From Betaproteobacteria bacterium (lineage in GTDB: Bacteria > Pseudomonadota > Gammaproteobacteria > Burkholderiales > Casimicrobiaceae), in NCBI GenBank assembly GCA_005882995.1, contig VBCY01000047.1, positions 1-46,743 on the forward strand: a DNA stretch of 46,743 nucleotides, written 5' to 3'. The position numbers and the translations under genes were made by a program. This document shows positions 26,305 through 34,965 of this stretch, in pieces; within the stretch, counting starts at the first letter, position 1, and every line of letters starts with the position of its first letter. Below the pieces are notes generated by a model. The model was not told where the DNA came from. It made no database searches and was given only the letters and a program-made list of their open reading frames with translations.

Positions 26305-26739
26305 ATGAGAGCGTTTCCAAAATCCTGCTTGCACATCGCAGCTGCGTTTGCGGTCACGACGTTTGCCTCCTGCTGGGCCTTGGCGGCTGACGTTAAAGTT
26401 ACTCTATCGGGGGATCAGGAAGTTCCGCCGGTCAAGACAGCCGCATCGGGCACCGGAACAATCTCTGTCAACGCCGACAAGAGTGTGAGTGGAGCAGTAA
26501 CGACCCAAGGCATCAAGGGAACTGCCGCGCACATTCACGAAGGACCGATGGGCAAGAATGGCGGTGTTGCCGTTCCAATGGAAAAAAGCGGAGACAACGG
26601 TTGGAAGCTGCCCTCGGGCGCGAAGCTGACCGATGCGCAATACAGCGCCTTCCAAGCCGGAAACCTCTATGTCAATGTGCACAGCGCCGCTCATCCCGAT
26701 GGTGAGATCCGGGCACAAATGAAGTCGAGTGGCATGTAA
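26305..26739 (+). CDS. exported CHRD domain protein
   Basis: The 144-residue product has a signal peptide (about residues 1-28, ending ALAAD) and then one CHRD domain: VTLSGDQEVPPVKTAASGTG, followed by GTAAHIHEGPMGKNGGVAV and the end LYVNVHSAAHPDGEIRAQM. The HIH and VHSAxHPxGEIR motifs are the family signature, first defined in chordin; bacterial members are secreted and their role is unknown. GAAGGAGG lies just before the ATG. It heads a tight group with the next two genes. Confidence 0.92.
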   Translation: MRAFPKSCLHIAAAFAVTTFASCWALAADVKVTLSGDQEVPPVKTAASGTGTISVNADKSVSGAVTTQGIKGTAAHIHEGPMGKNGGVAVPMEKSGDNGWKLPSGAKLTDAQYSAFQAGNLYVNVHSAAHPDGEIRAQMKSSGM

Positions 26740-26742
26740 CGG

Positions 26743-27090
26743 ATGAGAAAGGCCATGCCCGAGGGGAAAGCGAAGTTTGCGCCGCACGCAAATCCTGCTT
26801 TTGCGGATGAAGTGACTCGAAACGATAGGGCCGGTGTGGCGCCGAGGCTGGACTCGTTGCTCCAGCAGCTCACCGCAATGCGACTCGACCTCATGCACGG
26901 GATCATCCCGAGAGCCGAGCGTATCGGCTTGACCAAGGATGACCTTGAATACGTATTACGGCAGCTCGACGACGCCATTGCCGTGGGCCAGGACATCGCG
27001 GCGTGTCTGCGCCAGTCGGTTGATGCCGCCACAACGCCGGGAGCATGGCGCAGCGAGGACACTCCGGCAAAGGTCAGGGAGGTCTCATGA
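26743..27090 (+). CDS. hypothetical protein, coupled to the second MKSILDPSFRY gene
   Basis: The 115-residue product is cytoplasmic and mostly helical, with VAPRLDSLLQQLTAMRLDLM and LEYVLRQLDDAIAVGQDIAA suggesting a helical bundle. The first ATG is at 26743; ATG at 26755 has GAGAAAGG close in front and may be the true start. Its TGA overlaps the ATG of the next gene (ATGA at 27087-27090), so translation of the two is coupled. It follows the CHRD gene by 3 bases. I do not recognise the family. Confidence 0.65.
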   Translation: MRKAMPEGKAKFAPHANPAFADEVTRNDRAGVAPRLDSLLQQLTAMRLDLMHGIIPRAERIGLTKDDLEYVLRQLDDAIAVGQDIAACLRQSVDAATTPGAWRSEDTPAKVREVS

Positions 27091-27266
27091 AGTCGATTCT
27101 CGACCCTTCTTTCCGTTACATTCCAAGCACGCAGACCGACGTCAGAAAAACGTTCGCCAGGGTTCGTCGGGAGCTTCGAGCGCGCGAGCAGGCAAAGAAT
27201 CTCCCGGCCGACCCAGGGGTCAATGTGCTGTCGATGCGGCAGCGAGCCCCTGCGCCAGCTCGCTAG
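27087..27266 (+). CDS. 59-residue conserved small protein, MKSILDPSFRY type (copy 2)
   Basis: The product begins MKSILDPSFRYIPSTQTDVR and continues KTFARVRRELRAREQAKN; it is the paralogue of the protein at 23723. The tail differs and ends in QRAPAPAR. GGGAGG is about 5 bases before the ATG, which overlaps the upstream stop. A longer in-frame reading from 27045 would put 14 extra residues before the conserved MKSIL start and is rejected. Being last in the CHRD operon ties this small family to an exported protein, but no function can be inferred. Confidence 0.83.
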   Translation: MKSILDPSFRYIPSTQTDVRKTFARVRRELRAREQAKNLPADPGVNVLSMRQRAPAPAR

Positions 27267-27298
27267 TTTTCAGCAGAAGGCAGTCATCGTCGACGGCG

Positions 27299-28054
27299 TT
27301 AGCTGCGGCGTCTGGAAAGCGACGCAAGTCGCGACTTGAGGTGCTCGGACTTGAGCGAGGCCTCGTAGTCCTTTCGCGACTGCGCCGCCCCGGGGTCACC
27401 GCGGGCGATCGCATCGATCTGACGTTTCATCGACTTCACCGTGGCGGGCTCGCACTGTTCGAGTGCCGCGATGTATTCGGTAACCCTTGCTGCAAGCGCG
27501 CGACGTTCCACCAGCTCAGTCAGAAAACCGATTCTGAGCATCTCCGTGTCGCGAACTGTCTGCGCGGTCAGGAACAACCGTTTTGCGTGGCTCGCTCCCA
27601 GTGCTTTGACGTAGCGGCGCAGACCTCCGGGGTAATAGTGCAGCCCGAACTTCGCCGCCGGCATGAACATGCGCGTGCCGCGAATTCCGATGCGGAAGTC
27701 GCAGCACAGGGCCAGATCGGTCGCCCCGCCGTAAACGCTCCCGTTGAGGGCGCAGAGGGTCGGCAGAGGGAGGCCTTCAATCTCGTCGAGAAGCTCTTCG
27801 AAACCATGATCCAGTCGGTCGACGATGGCGTCGACGGTGTAACCCGAGCTGAAAGTCTTGTCACCTGTGCCGGTGATTACTACGGCGAGAACGCCGCGCC
27901 GCACCGCGATTTCGCGAAGCTGTTCGCGCATTACCCCAATGTCGTCGGGATCGATGCGATTGTGGGCAGACGGGCGGCACAGGCGAATCGTCGCAGCCGC
28001 GCCATGAATTTCCAAGATCGGCGGCCCTTCGGAAGGAACTGAGCGCTGGCTCAT
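27299..28054 (-). CDS. enoyl-CoA hydratase/isomerase (crotonase) family protein
   Basis: The product from the ATG at 28054 has 251 residues, a normal crotonase length. The oxyanion-hole regions are visible as DKTFSSGYTVDAI and CALNGSVYGGATDLALCCDF, followed by RMFMPAAKFGLHYYPGGLRR. The usual catalytic Glu pair is not evident: the second Glu position reads GLHYYPGG where hydratases have GxxPxxGG, so the reaction is uncertain. The open frame continues upstream to 28879, but that part is antisense to the GH15 gene. It is divergent from GH15 across 125 bases. Confidence 0.85.
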   Translation of the reverse strand: MSQRSVPSEGPPILEIHGAAATIRLCRPSAHNRIDPDDIGVMREQLREIAVRRGVLAVVITGTGDKTFSSGYTVDAIVDRLDHGFEELLDEIEGLPLPTLCALNGSVYGGATDLALCCDFRIGIRGTRMFMPAAKFGLHYYPGGLRRYVKALGASHAKRLFLTAQTVRDTEMLRIGFLTELVERRALAARVTEYIAALEQCEPATVKSMKRQIDAIARGDPGAAQSRKDYEASLKSEHLKSRLASLSRRRS

Positions 28055-28179
28055 GACGGCAGATGGGCAGATGACCCGGTCGATGATACGCGGTTCCCTC
28101 GAAGGGACGAGGCAGAAACCCACCATCGGCCGCTCTCGCGTGCCGCGCGGGCCATACCGGGCTGAGCAGGCCCTGACCC

Positions 28180-30019
28180 ATGTCTGATCCGACCGCGTCG
28201 CGAATCGAAGACTATGCGCTGCTTGGCAACACGCGCAGTGCGGCCCTTGTTTCTCGACAGGGCTCGATCGACTGGTTGTGCGTACCTCGCTTCGACGGCC
28301 GCGCCTGTTTTGCCGCACTTCTCGGCACGCCTGAACATGGGCGATGGCTGGTCGCGCCGCGCTCGGAAGTGCGCAGAGTCCGGCGTCGCTACCGCGAATT
28401 GCATGTCGCTGTGGCCGGATCGCACCGACATCATCCGCGTGGTCGAGGGCCTGCGCGGACGCGTTTCGATGCATACGGAGCTGATACTGCGCTTTGGGTA
28501 TGGCATGGTTATTCCTTGGGTGCGTCGCGTCAACGGAGTGCTGCTGGCAACGGCAGGACCCGATTCTCTGGAATTGCGCTCCGCGGCCGACTTGCACGGC
28601 AAGGGCTTTACAACCGTCGGTACCTTTGCGGTGGAGCGCGGCCAGCGGGTGCCTTTTGTCCTGACACACTATCCTTCGCACGAACCGCGCCCCATTCCGA
28701 TCGATCCCGATGCGGCCATCGATGCCACCGAACGCGCCTGGCGCGCATGGTGCGCTCGCTGCGCTTACGATGGTCGCTGGCGAGAGGCTGTCATCCGATC
28801 GTTGATTACATTGAAGGCGCTTACTTATGCGCCCACCGGTGGGATGGTCGCGGCCGTCACGACATCGCTGCCCGAGCAAATTGGCGGCACGCGAAATTGG
28901 GACTATCGCTTCTGCTGGCCGCGCGATGCCACCTTCACGCTCTATGCGTTACTGCTTGCAGGCTACCGGGAAGAAGCGAGCGCCTGGCGACAATGGCTGT
29001 TGCGTGCCGCTGCGGGCCGACCCCAGGATATGCAGACGGTGTACGGCGTCGCTGGCGAGCGCCAACTCACCGAGCTGACTTTGCCCTGGTTGCCGGGGTA
29101 TGAGGCGTCGGCGCCGGTGCGCGTGGGCAATGCCGCGTCAACTCAGCGGCAGCTCGACGTCTACGGCGAGGTCATCGACACCCTGCAGCTCGCGCGCATT
29201 GCCGGGCTCGACCCGGATGCCGATTCGTGGAATTTCGAGCGAGCGCTTATTGACTATGTCGAATCATCCTGGTGCGAACCGGATCAAGGCATCTGGGAGA
29301 CGCGTGGCCCAGCGCGGCATTTCACCCATTCCAAAGTCATGGCGTGGGTTGCGGTCGACCGTGCCATACAAGCCGCGCAGATGTTCGGTCTGAAAGCCCC
29401 TTTGCGTCGCTGGAACCCACTGCGTGCGGCGATCCACGCCGATGTTTGCCGCAACGGCTTCGACGCTTCGCGCAAGAGCTTCGTCCAGTACTACGGCTCG
29501 AAGGAGGTGGACGCGAGCCTGCTTCTTATTCCTATCGTCGGCTTTCTGCCTCCGACCGATCCCCGCGTGCGAGGCACCCTTTCTGCCATTGAGCGTGACC
29601 TGATGTCGGATGGTTTGATGGCCCGCTACCGGACGACGCCCGATCTCGACGCCTTACCTCCCGGTGAGGGACGGTTTCTGCCGTGTTCGTTCTGGCTGGC
29701 CGACAACTTGAGTCTGGCTGGACAACGGCGCCAGGCCGCGACGCTGTTTTCGCGCCTGCTCGCCTTGCGAAACGACGTTGGTCTTCTCGCCGAGGAATAT
29801 GATCCCACCGCGAGGCGCCAGCTTGGAAATTTTCCTCAGGCGCTCACCCATGTCGCGCTTATCAACACCGCCCGCAACCTGTCGCGGCGGGGCGGGCCAT
29901 CCGAGCACAGGAGCGGCCGAATGCGCGATGCGCCGCCGGGTGCGCCTTTCCGTCATCGAGAGGCCCCTGATACGTCCGAGCGGCCAAAACGAAGCGGGCG
30001 CACGAAGCGCCCGCACTGA
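28180..30019 (+). pseudogene. GH15 glucoamylase/trehalase-like glycoside hydrolase, frameshifted by a small deletion
   Basis: The first frame reads SRIEDYALLGNTRSAALVSR and IDWLCVPRFDGRACFAALLG up to RRRYR near 28395. The family then continues one base over from about 28400 with CMSLWPDRTDIIRVVEG. Compared with the family as I know it, about 20 residues (the TLVLET...LID strand) are missing, so a deletion of about 59-62 bases that also breaks the frame is the simplest reading. The rest is intact: RNWDYRFCWPRDATFTLYAL, the LPWLPGYEASAPVRVGNAAS loop, GIWETRGPARHFTHSKVMAW and LAEEYDPTARRQLGNFPQAL with catalytic acids. Such enzymes act on alpha-glucans or trehalose in the cytoplasm. Confidence 0.82.
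29986..30014 (-). terminator. probable terminator of efp
   Basis: On the minus strand GCGGGCGC-TTCGT-GCGCCCGC forms an 8-bp GC stem followed by TTCGTTTTGG, 24 bases after the efp stop. It lies inside the 3' end of the convergent GH15 frame. Confidence 0.6.
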
Positions 30020-30038
30020 TCCCAATGTTTCGCTTCAG

Positions 30039-30593
30039 TTATACGCGGCGGCGATATTCCCCAGTGCGCGTATCGACCTCAATCCTGTCTCCGGTTGCGA
30101 CGAACAGCGGTACCTGGACTTGGAGCCCGCTGCCGAGCTTGGCTGGCTTGAGTACCTTACCCGAAGTGTCGCCCCGCACGGCGGGTTCGGTATAAGTGAT
30201 TTCGCGCACCACCGAAGTGGGCAACTCGACCGAGATCGGCTTGCCGTTATAGAGCGTAAGCTCGCACGCGAGCCCGTCCTCCAGATAATGGACGGCTTCG
30301 CCAAGATTTTCCTTTTCCACCTCGATCTGGTTGTAGTCGCTGTCCATGAACACGTACATCGGGTCCTGGAAATACGAATACGTCACTTCCTTGCGTTCAA
30401 GCTGGATGACGTCGAACTTTTCGTCGGCACGATACACCGTCTCCGACCCCGACCCGGAAAGCAGATTCCTCAACTTCATCTTCACGACGGACGCGTTACG
30501 TCCGGATTTGTTGAATTCCGCCTTCTGCACGACCATCGGGTCCTTGCCGACCATGATCACGTTGCCCGCCCGGACTTCCTGTGCGGTTTTCAT
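30039..30593 (-). CDS. efp: elongation factor P, arginine-32 type
   Basis: EF-P binds between the P and E sites and relieves stalling at polyproline. The 184-residue product has the three beta-barrel layout, starting [20 protein letters not shown] and ending [16 protein letters not shown]. The tip loop reads NKSGRNASV, with Arg at position 32 rather than Lys; Arg32 is the residue rhamnosylated by EarP. earP is directly upstream on the same strand with 39 bases between, so substrate and modifier are co-located. efp also has a candidate promoter of its own at the earP stop. Confidence 0.98.
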   Translation of the reverse strand: MKTAQEVRAGNVIMVGKDPMVVQKAEFNKSGRNASVVKMKLRNLLSGSGSETVYRADEKFDVIQLERKEVTYSYFQDPMYVFMDSDYNQIEVEKENLGEAVHYLEDGLACELTLYNGKPISVELPTSVVREITYTEPAVRGDTSGKVLKPAKLGSGLQVQVPLFVATGDRIEVDTRTGEYRRRV

Positions 30594-30631
30594 ATTGGCA
30601 CCCGCAAATTTCGTAAATTAGGAAACCTTTG

Positions 30632-30661
30632 ATTATACCCGATCTGCAGCAAATCTGACCA
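30632..30661 (-). promoter_or_regulatory. candidate promoter for efp
   Basis: On the minus strand TGGTCA (4 of 6 to -35) is followed after 18 bases by a perfect TATAAT at 30632-30637. The -10 overlaps the earP stop codon. It would let the abundant EF-P be made apart from its low-abundance modifier. Confidence 0.5.
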
Positions 30662-31805
30662 GGTTGCTAGCCAGGTCCTTCTGCTCGGCCAGCGCTCGGG
30701 CCCACCCTTGAGCGTGCGTTTGCAGGTCTGGCAGGACACGGGTCAAGGCGCTCCAGGAAAGCACGCCGGCAGCATCGCCATTCCACCTCCGCGAGAATGC
30801 GGCGTACGCCGTGGATGCGCCTTGCGCCAGACCGACGTCATAGCGGGCGATAAAAGCCCCTAGTTTGGCAACATGTGCTGCATCAGTCTGAGGGTAGCAA
30901 TGCCAGATCAGTGGTGTCGCTGCCCATTGAGCGCGAACAAACGAATCTTCGCCGCGCACAAAGTTCAAATCGCAGGCCCATAGAAGGCGATCGTAGTCTT
31001 CCTGCGACACGAAGGGCACGCGCGCGACGGTTAGCGCCCCCCCGCGAAAGCTTCGCCCCGATGCCGCGGTTGCTGTTGCCAACCATGCGTCGATCGCAGC
31101 GTCTGCGACAGCTTCGGGAACCGCACAAAAGATCGCGTCGCTTCCATTCGCCCAGGCATCGAGCAGCGTCTGCAGCGGTGCGTCGGGATAGCAGAACAGG
31201 GAGACTTTGAGCGCCTCCGCCGGCGGCGGATCTACGCCCAGCATGTGCCATAGAGCTGCTTGCTCCTCCGGTCGTGCGCGAAAGGCGTCTCGTCGTGCGA
31301 AAAGATGGCGTTCGCGCAAAAGACCGCCGGCATGGGCTGTGAATCCGGGAAAGAAGAAGTGCCGCGTCAGCGATCGCCGGGAATGGCGCGAAGCGAGACC
31401 ATGACAACTCTCGATCCAGTCCTCCGCCGACAGGTATTCGAGGTTGATCCAAACAGGCTGCATCGCGTGCCCTTCCATGGCGGCAAGGTAGTTTGGCGGC
31501 AGGCCGCATCCGAACGCTTCGATGACCACGTCGCCCAAGGCTGCGACTGCAGCGCGCGGCGCATCCTTCTGCGGTCCGTCCCAGGAGAGAACGTCGACCT
31601 TCTGCACCCGCTGCTCATCGCTTCCTGCATCGACTTGCGGAGCTAGGCGGGAAAGTGCCGCGAGAGCATCGACAAAAAGGCGCACCGCCACGCCGTGCTC
31701 CGACGCGAGCTGCCGCGCGAGGCGCCATGCGACGCCAACGTCGCCGTAGTTGTCGACGACCGAGCAGAAAATGTCCCAATGCAGCGGAATACGAGCAACG
31801 GCCAT
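30633..31805 (-). CDS. earP: EF-P arginine rhamnosyltransferase EarP
   Basis: EarP transfers rhamnose from dTDP-beta-L-rhamnose to Arg32 of EF-P. From the ATG at 31805 the product has 390 residues. The N-terminal WDIFCSVVDNYGDVGVAWRL contains the two conserved aspartates (18 and 22 here). The donor-binding C-terminal half has LNFVRGEDSFVRAQWAATPL and WHCYPQTDAAHVAKLGAFI, which match the GT104 family. A longer frame to 31967 lacks a start context and would run over the divergent FrnE-like promoter region. No dTDP-rhamnose genes are in the window. Confidence 0.95.
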   Translation of the reverse strand: MAVARIPLHWDIFCSVVDNYGDVGVAWRLARQLASEHGVAVRLFVDALAALSRLAPQVDAGSDEQRVQKVDVLSWDGPQKDAPRAAVAALGDVVIEAFGCGLPPNYLAAMEGHAMQPVWINLEYLSAEDWIESCHGLASRHSRRSLTRHFFFPGFTAHAGGLLRERHLFARRDAFRARPEEQAALWHMLGVDPPPAEALKVSLFCYPDAPLQTLLDAWANGSDAIFCAVPEAVADAAIDAWLATATAASGRSFRGGALTVARVPFVSQEDYDRLLWACDLNFVRGEDSFVRAQWAATPLIWHCYPQTDAAHVAKLGAFIARYDVGLAQGASTAYAAFSRRWNGDAAGVLSWSALTRVLPDLQTHAQGWARALAEQKDLASNLVRFAADRV

Positions 31806-31908
31806 GAGCGCCCGAATGTCAGAAGGCTTGCGCCCATTATCGCGCTTGGGCGATATGCTGAGGCGTCGGCGGTTGACCGCACGCCAGCCCCGGCCGCAGA
31901 CTGCCAGG

Positions 31909-32610
31909 ATGAACACTCGCGCCAACGCGGGACACAATCCCGCGCCGGACCTTGTTGTCGATGTCATCTCGGACGTCGTCTGTCCATGGTGCTACATCGG
32001 CAAAAGAAAGCTCGAGACGGCACTCTCCGAGCTCGGGCACGCCGAGCCTCACTTGGATGTCTCCGTGCGCTGGCACGCTTTTCAGCTTAATCCCGATCTG
32101 CCACCGGAAGGCATGCCGCGCGTCGAATACCTCGCGGCAAAATTCGGAGGCGCGCGATCTGCGGCGGAGATCCACGCGCGCGTGAAAAGCGTCGGTGTCG
32201 AAGTCGGCATTCCGTTCGACTTCGATCGAATTGTGAGGCAACCGAACACGCTTGATGCACATACGGTGATTGCGTGGGCTCAGCGCCGCGACGCACGCCT
32301 TGCCGATGCATTGGTTGAAGGTCTGTTCCGTGCCTACTTCATCGAAGGCCGTCTGCTGAACGACCCTGCCGAGCTTGCGCGTGTCGCTGGCGAAGCGGGC
32401 TTTTCCGCGCAGGAAGCGCAGTCGTCGCTGATATCAGTTTCGCTGCGTTCGGAGGTGGAGGCCGAAGACCGCGAGGCCCGCGGCGTCGGGATCAACGGCG
32501 TGCCGTTTTTCATTTTCAATGGCAGGACTGCGGTCGCGGGCGCACACGATCCCGGCACACTGCTGGAAGCCATCACCGCTGCGAGGATTGCCTCGCAAGG
32601 GCATCAATGA
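31909..32610 (+). CDS. FrnE-like DsbA family protein
   Basis: The 233-residue product has no signal peptide and begins near VVDVISDVVCPWCYIGKRKL; the CPWC active site with the following YIGK is typical of cytoplasmic FrnE/2-hydroxychromene-type DsbA proteins. The helical insert contains VRWHAFQLNPDLPPEGM and NTLDAHTVIAWAQ, and the cis-Pro loop is GVNGVPFF-like (INGVPFFIFNGRTAVAGAHD). The ATG at 31909 is chosen because the longer frame is antisense to earP. Its stop overlaps the ATG of the next gene (ATGA), implying coupling. Probable thiol-disulfide oxidoreductase. Confidence 0.9.
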   Translation: MNTRANAGHNPAPDLVVDVISDVVCPWCYIGKRKLETALSELGHAEPHLDVSVRWHAFQLNPDLPPEGMPRVEYLAAKFGGARSAAEIHARVKSVGVEVGIPFDFDRIVRQPNTLDAHTVIAWAQRRDARLADALVEGLFRAYFIEGRLLNDPAELARVAGEAGFSAQEAQSSLISVSLRSEVEAEDREARGVGINGVPFFIFNGRTAVAGAHDPGTLLEAITAARIASQGHQ

Positions 32611-34043
32611 GCGCAACGCTCGCGTCTTCACCATCGATGGCCGGCGACGCCGAACGGCTGCTGGCCGTCCAGCGAGCTGCCTTCGACGCTGAGCGCGATC
32701 CGCCGCTCGCCGTGCGTCGCCATCGTCTCGACCGACTTCTTGCACTCGCCGAGCGTCACGAGGACGAAATCGTCGCCGCCATTGCGGCTGACTTCGGGAC
32801 GCGATCCGCGCAGGAGACACGTCTCGCCGAGCTCTTCATGGTGACTGCAGGAATTCGTCACGCTCAGCGAAACCTCCCGCGCTGGATGCGCTCGAGGCGA
32901 GTGGTGACTCCCCTCTATCTGAAGCCCGGAACAAGCCGCGTCGTGCGTCAGCCGCGCGGCGTGGTTGGGGTGATCAGCCCGTGGAACTATCCATTCCAAC
33001 TCGCCATGCTTCCGGCCGTTGCTGCGCTCGCTGCAGGGAATCGCGTGCTGCTCAAGCCGAGTGAACTTACTCCAAGGACCTCAATGCTGCTGGAGCGGCT
33101 GGTCGCACTCCACTTCGCGGCAGACGAATTCGCAGTGGTTACCGGCGGCCCCGAGATCGGCGAAGCTTTCTCGCACCTCGCATTCGATCACTTGTTCTTC
33201 ACAGGGTCGACTTCAGTCGGACGCAAGATCGCGCTCGCGGCGGCTGCCAATCTGACGCCCGTGACCCTCGAGCTTGGCGGCAAATCTCCGGCGATGGTGC
33301 TCGACGGCGCAGACTGGACAAGGCTCGCGCCTCGACTTGCGACCGGCAAGTTGCTCAACGCCGGCCAGACCTGCATCGCGCCCGACTATGTTCTGGCGCC
33401 TGCCGATCGCGTCGATGCCCTCGTGCAAGCGATCGGGAATAGCATGCGGCAGCTCTACCCGACCATCACAGAGAATCCGGACTACACCAGCATCGTTAGT
33501 GAGCGCCATTATTCACGGCTCGAAGGCTTGATCGAAGATGCACGCCGCAAGGGCGCGCGAGTAGTGAGACTTCATTCCGCCGACAGACCGGGCACCATCA
33601 GCCGCAAGCTGGCGCCTACCTTGCTGACTGGCGTGCGCTCTGACATGGCGGTGATGCAGGAAGAAATCTTCGGGCCCGTGCTTCCCATCGAGACCTACAC
33701 GTCGGTCGATGAGGCGATCGCCAGAATCAACGCGCGGCCGAATCCCCTGGCGCTCTACCTCTTTGGTGGCGACTCTGCAGCGCGCCGACGCGTGCTGGCG
33801 CAAACGCACGCCGGCGGCGTCACGCTCGACGACACGCTCTGGCACTTCTGCAATGAGGCGTTGCCCTTTGGAGGCATCGGCGCATCCGGCATCGGCGCCT
33901 ATCATGGCGAGCAGGGGTTTCTCACCTTCACCCATCAAAAACCGGTGTTCAGGCAGCCTCGCGCTGCGTTCACCTGGATGCTGAGACCGCCTTACGGAAA
34001 GCGCTTCGAGAAGATGCTGCAGCTACTGCGTCGAATCGCGTAG
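32607..34043 (+). CDS. coniferyl-aldehyde-dehydrogenase-like NAD(P)+ aldehyde dehydrogenase
   Basis: The 478-residue product has the ALDH order: GVVGVISPWNYPFQLAMLPA, LLKPSELTP, FFTGSTSVGRKI, LELGGKSPAMVL with the general base Glu, and the nucleophile in LNAGQTCIAPDYVL. The C-terminal FCNEALPFGGIGASGIGAYH plus a hydrophobic tail FTWMLRPPYGKRFEK is characteristic of the class with CalB and the fatty-aldehyde dehydrogenases. It oxidises aromatic or long-chain aldehydes to acids; which one is not decided. It overlaps the FrnE-like gene by 4 bases. Confidence 0.92.
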   Translation: MSATLASSPSMAGDAERLLAVQRAAFDAERDPPLAVRRHRLDRLLALAERHEDEIVAAIAADFGTRSAQETRLAELFMVTAGIRHAQRNLPRWMRSRRVVTPLYLKPGTSRVVRQPRGVVGVISPWNYPFQLAMLPAVAALAAGNRVLLKPSELTPRTSMLLERLVALHFAADEFAVVTGGPEIGEAFSHLAFDHLFFTGSTSVGRKIALAAAANLTPVTLELGGKSPAMVLDGADWTRLAPRLATGKLLNAGQTCIAPDYVLAPADRVDALVQAIGNSMRQLYPTITENPDYTSIVSERHYSRLEGLIEDARRKGARVVRLHSADRPGTISRKLAPTLLTGVRSDMAVMQEEIFGPVLPIETYTSVDEAIARINARPNPLALYLFGGDSAARRRVLAQTHAGGVTLDDTLWHFCNEALPFGGIGASGIGAYHGEQGFLTFTHQKPVFRQPRAAFTWMLRPPYGKRFEKMLQLLRRIA

Positions 34044-34124
34044 TACCCCGCATTGAGCGCGAGCGAGATCCGGGAACTCGTTACACGACGTTGGCCGCCG
34101 CCGATGGGTGGCTATATCGGATGG

Positions 34125-34934
34125 CTACATCGCGCGCTCGAGTATCGCTTGCGCGTGCGTAATGACCGGCCGGTCGACCATCTTGCCATCGACCTGAACG
34201 GCGCCGCGACCCGATGCGACTGCGGCCATCACGCGCCTTGCCCATGCGACTTCGTCGGCCGTCGGCGCAAAGGCCCGGTGGGTGATCGCGAGCTACCGAG
34301 GGTGAATGCACAGCTTCGCACCAAAGCCGCAGGCGCGCGCAAAGGCGAGATCGGCTTCGAGCCTTGCGTCGTTCGCCAACTCGGTCGTGACTCCGGCGAT
34401 GGGCGCGCCAATGCCGGCGACTTTGGAGGAAAGCGCCATGCGGCATGAGGGATACACCAGTCCGCGCTCATCGCCTGAGAGACCCACGTCGACGGCGTAG
34501 TCGAGCGTGCCAAACGCGAACCGTTGCACGCTCTGCGCTGCGGCGAGCGCGTCCACGCCGAGCATGCCCTGCGCGGTCTCGACGATCGGAATGATAAAAC
34601 CATTGCCCGGTAGCGCATCCCTGACACGAGCGATATCGGTGACACGTTCCGCCTTGGGGAACACTACGCCAGCAATCGAACATTCGCGCACCAGGGAAAG
34701 ATCATCGTCGAACCAGGGAGTTGTCGCATCGTTGATGCGCAAGAGCAGGCGTGTGCCGGGATCCGGCCCGGTGGTGCGCCAGGCACGGATGTGTTGCCGC
34801 GCCTCTTCCTTGCCTGCCGGTGACACCGCGTCCTCGAGATCGATGATCACCGCCTCGGCAGCGGAAGCGAAAGCCTTGGCAAAGCGATCGGGTCGATCGC
34901 CGGGAACGAATAGATAGCTGACCGGCAGCTTCAC
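34125..34934 (-). pseudogene. CitE/HpcH-type CoA ester lyase with in-frame amber stop
   Basis: From GTG 34934 the frame reads VKLPVSYLFVPGDRPDRFAK and IIDLEDAVSPAGKEEAR, then VFPKAERV, IPIVETAQGMLGV and FGAKLCIHPR. Then comes TAG (34293-34295, codon 214) where the family has Gln (CIHPRQ). The same frame goes on with LAITHRAFAPTADEVAWARR, VMAAVASGRGAVQVDGKMVD and RPVITHAQAILERAM to a TAG at 34125, giving 269 codons in full. A single CAG to TAG change explains it. The lost 56 residues form the C-terminal part that completes the active site in CitE-like lyases. Next to a CaiB and a MaoC gene it looks like (S)-citramalyl-CoA lyase. TTG at 34997 is an alternative start. Confidence 0.88.
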
Positions 34935-34965
34935 GCTTCGTCCACTTCGCGTGACGCTCTTGTGC

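Noticed and set aside
21496-27298. Attachment-site repeat of the ssrA 3' end
   Set aside because: Reading through the block and beyond I found no second copy of the T-arm/acceptor sequence and no integrase gene.
26939-28042. Plus-strand open frame running from the 115-residue gene through the enoyl-CoA hydratase
   Set aside because: It crosses real genes on both strands and matches nothing recognisable.
28055-28879. N-terminal extension of the enoyl-CoA hydratase frame
   Set aside because: The extra 275 codons are antisense to the GH15 gene; the crotonase fold starts at the ATG at 28054.
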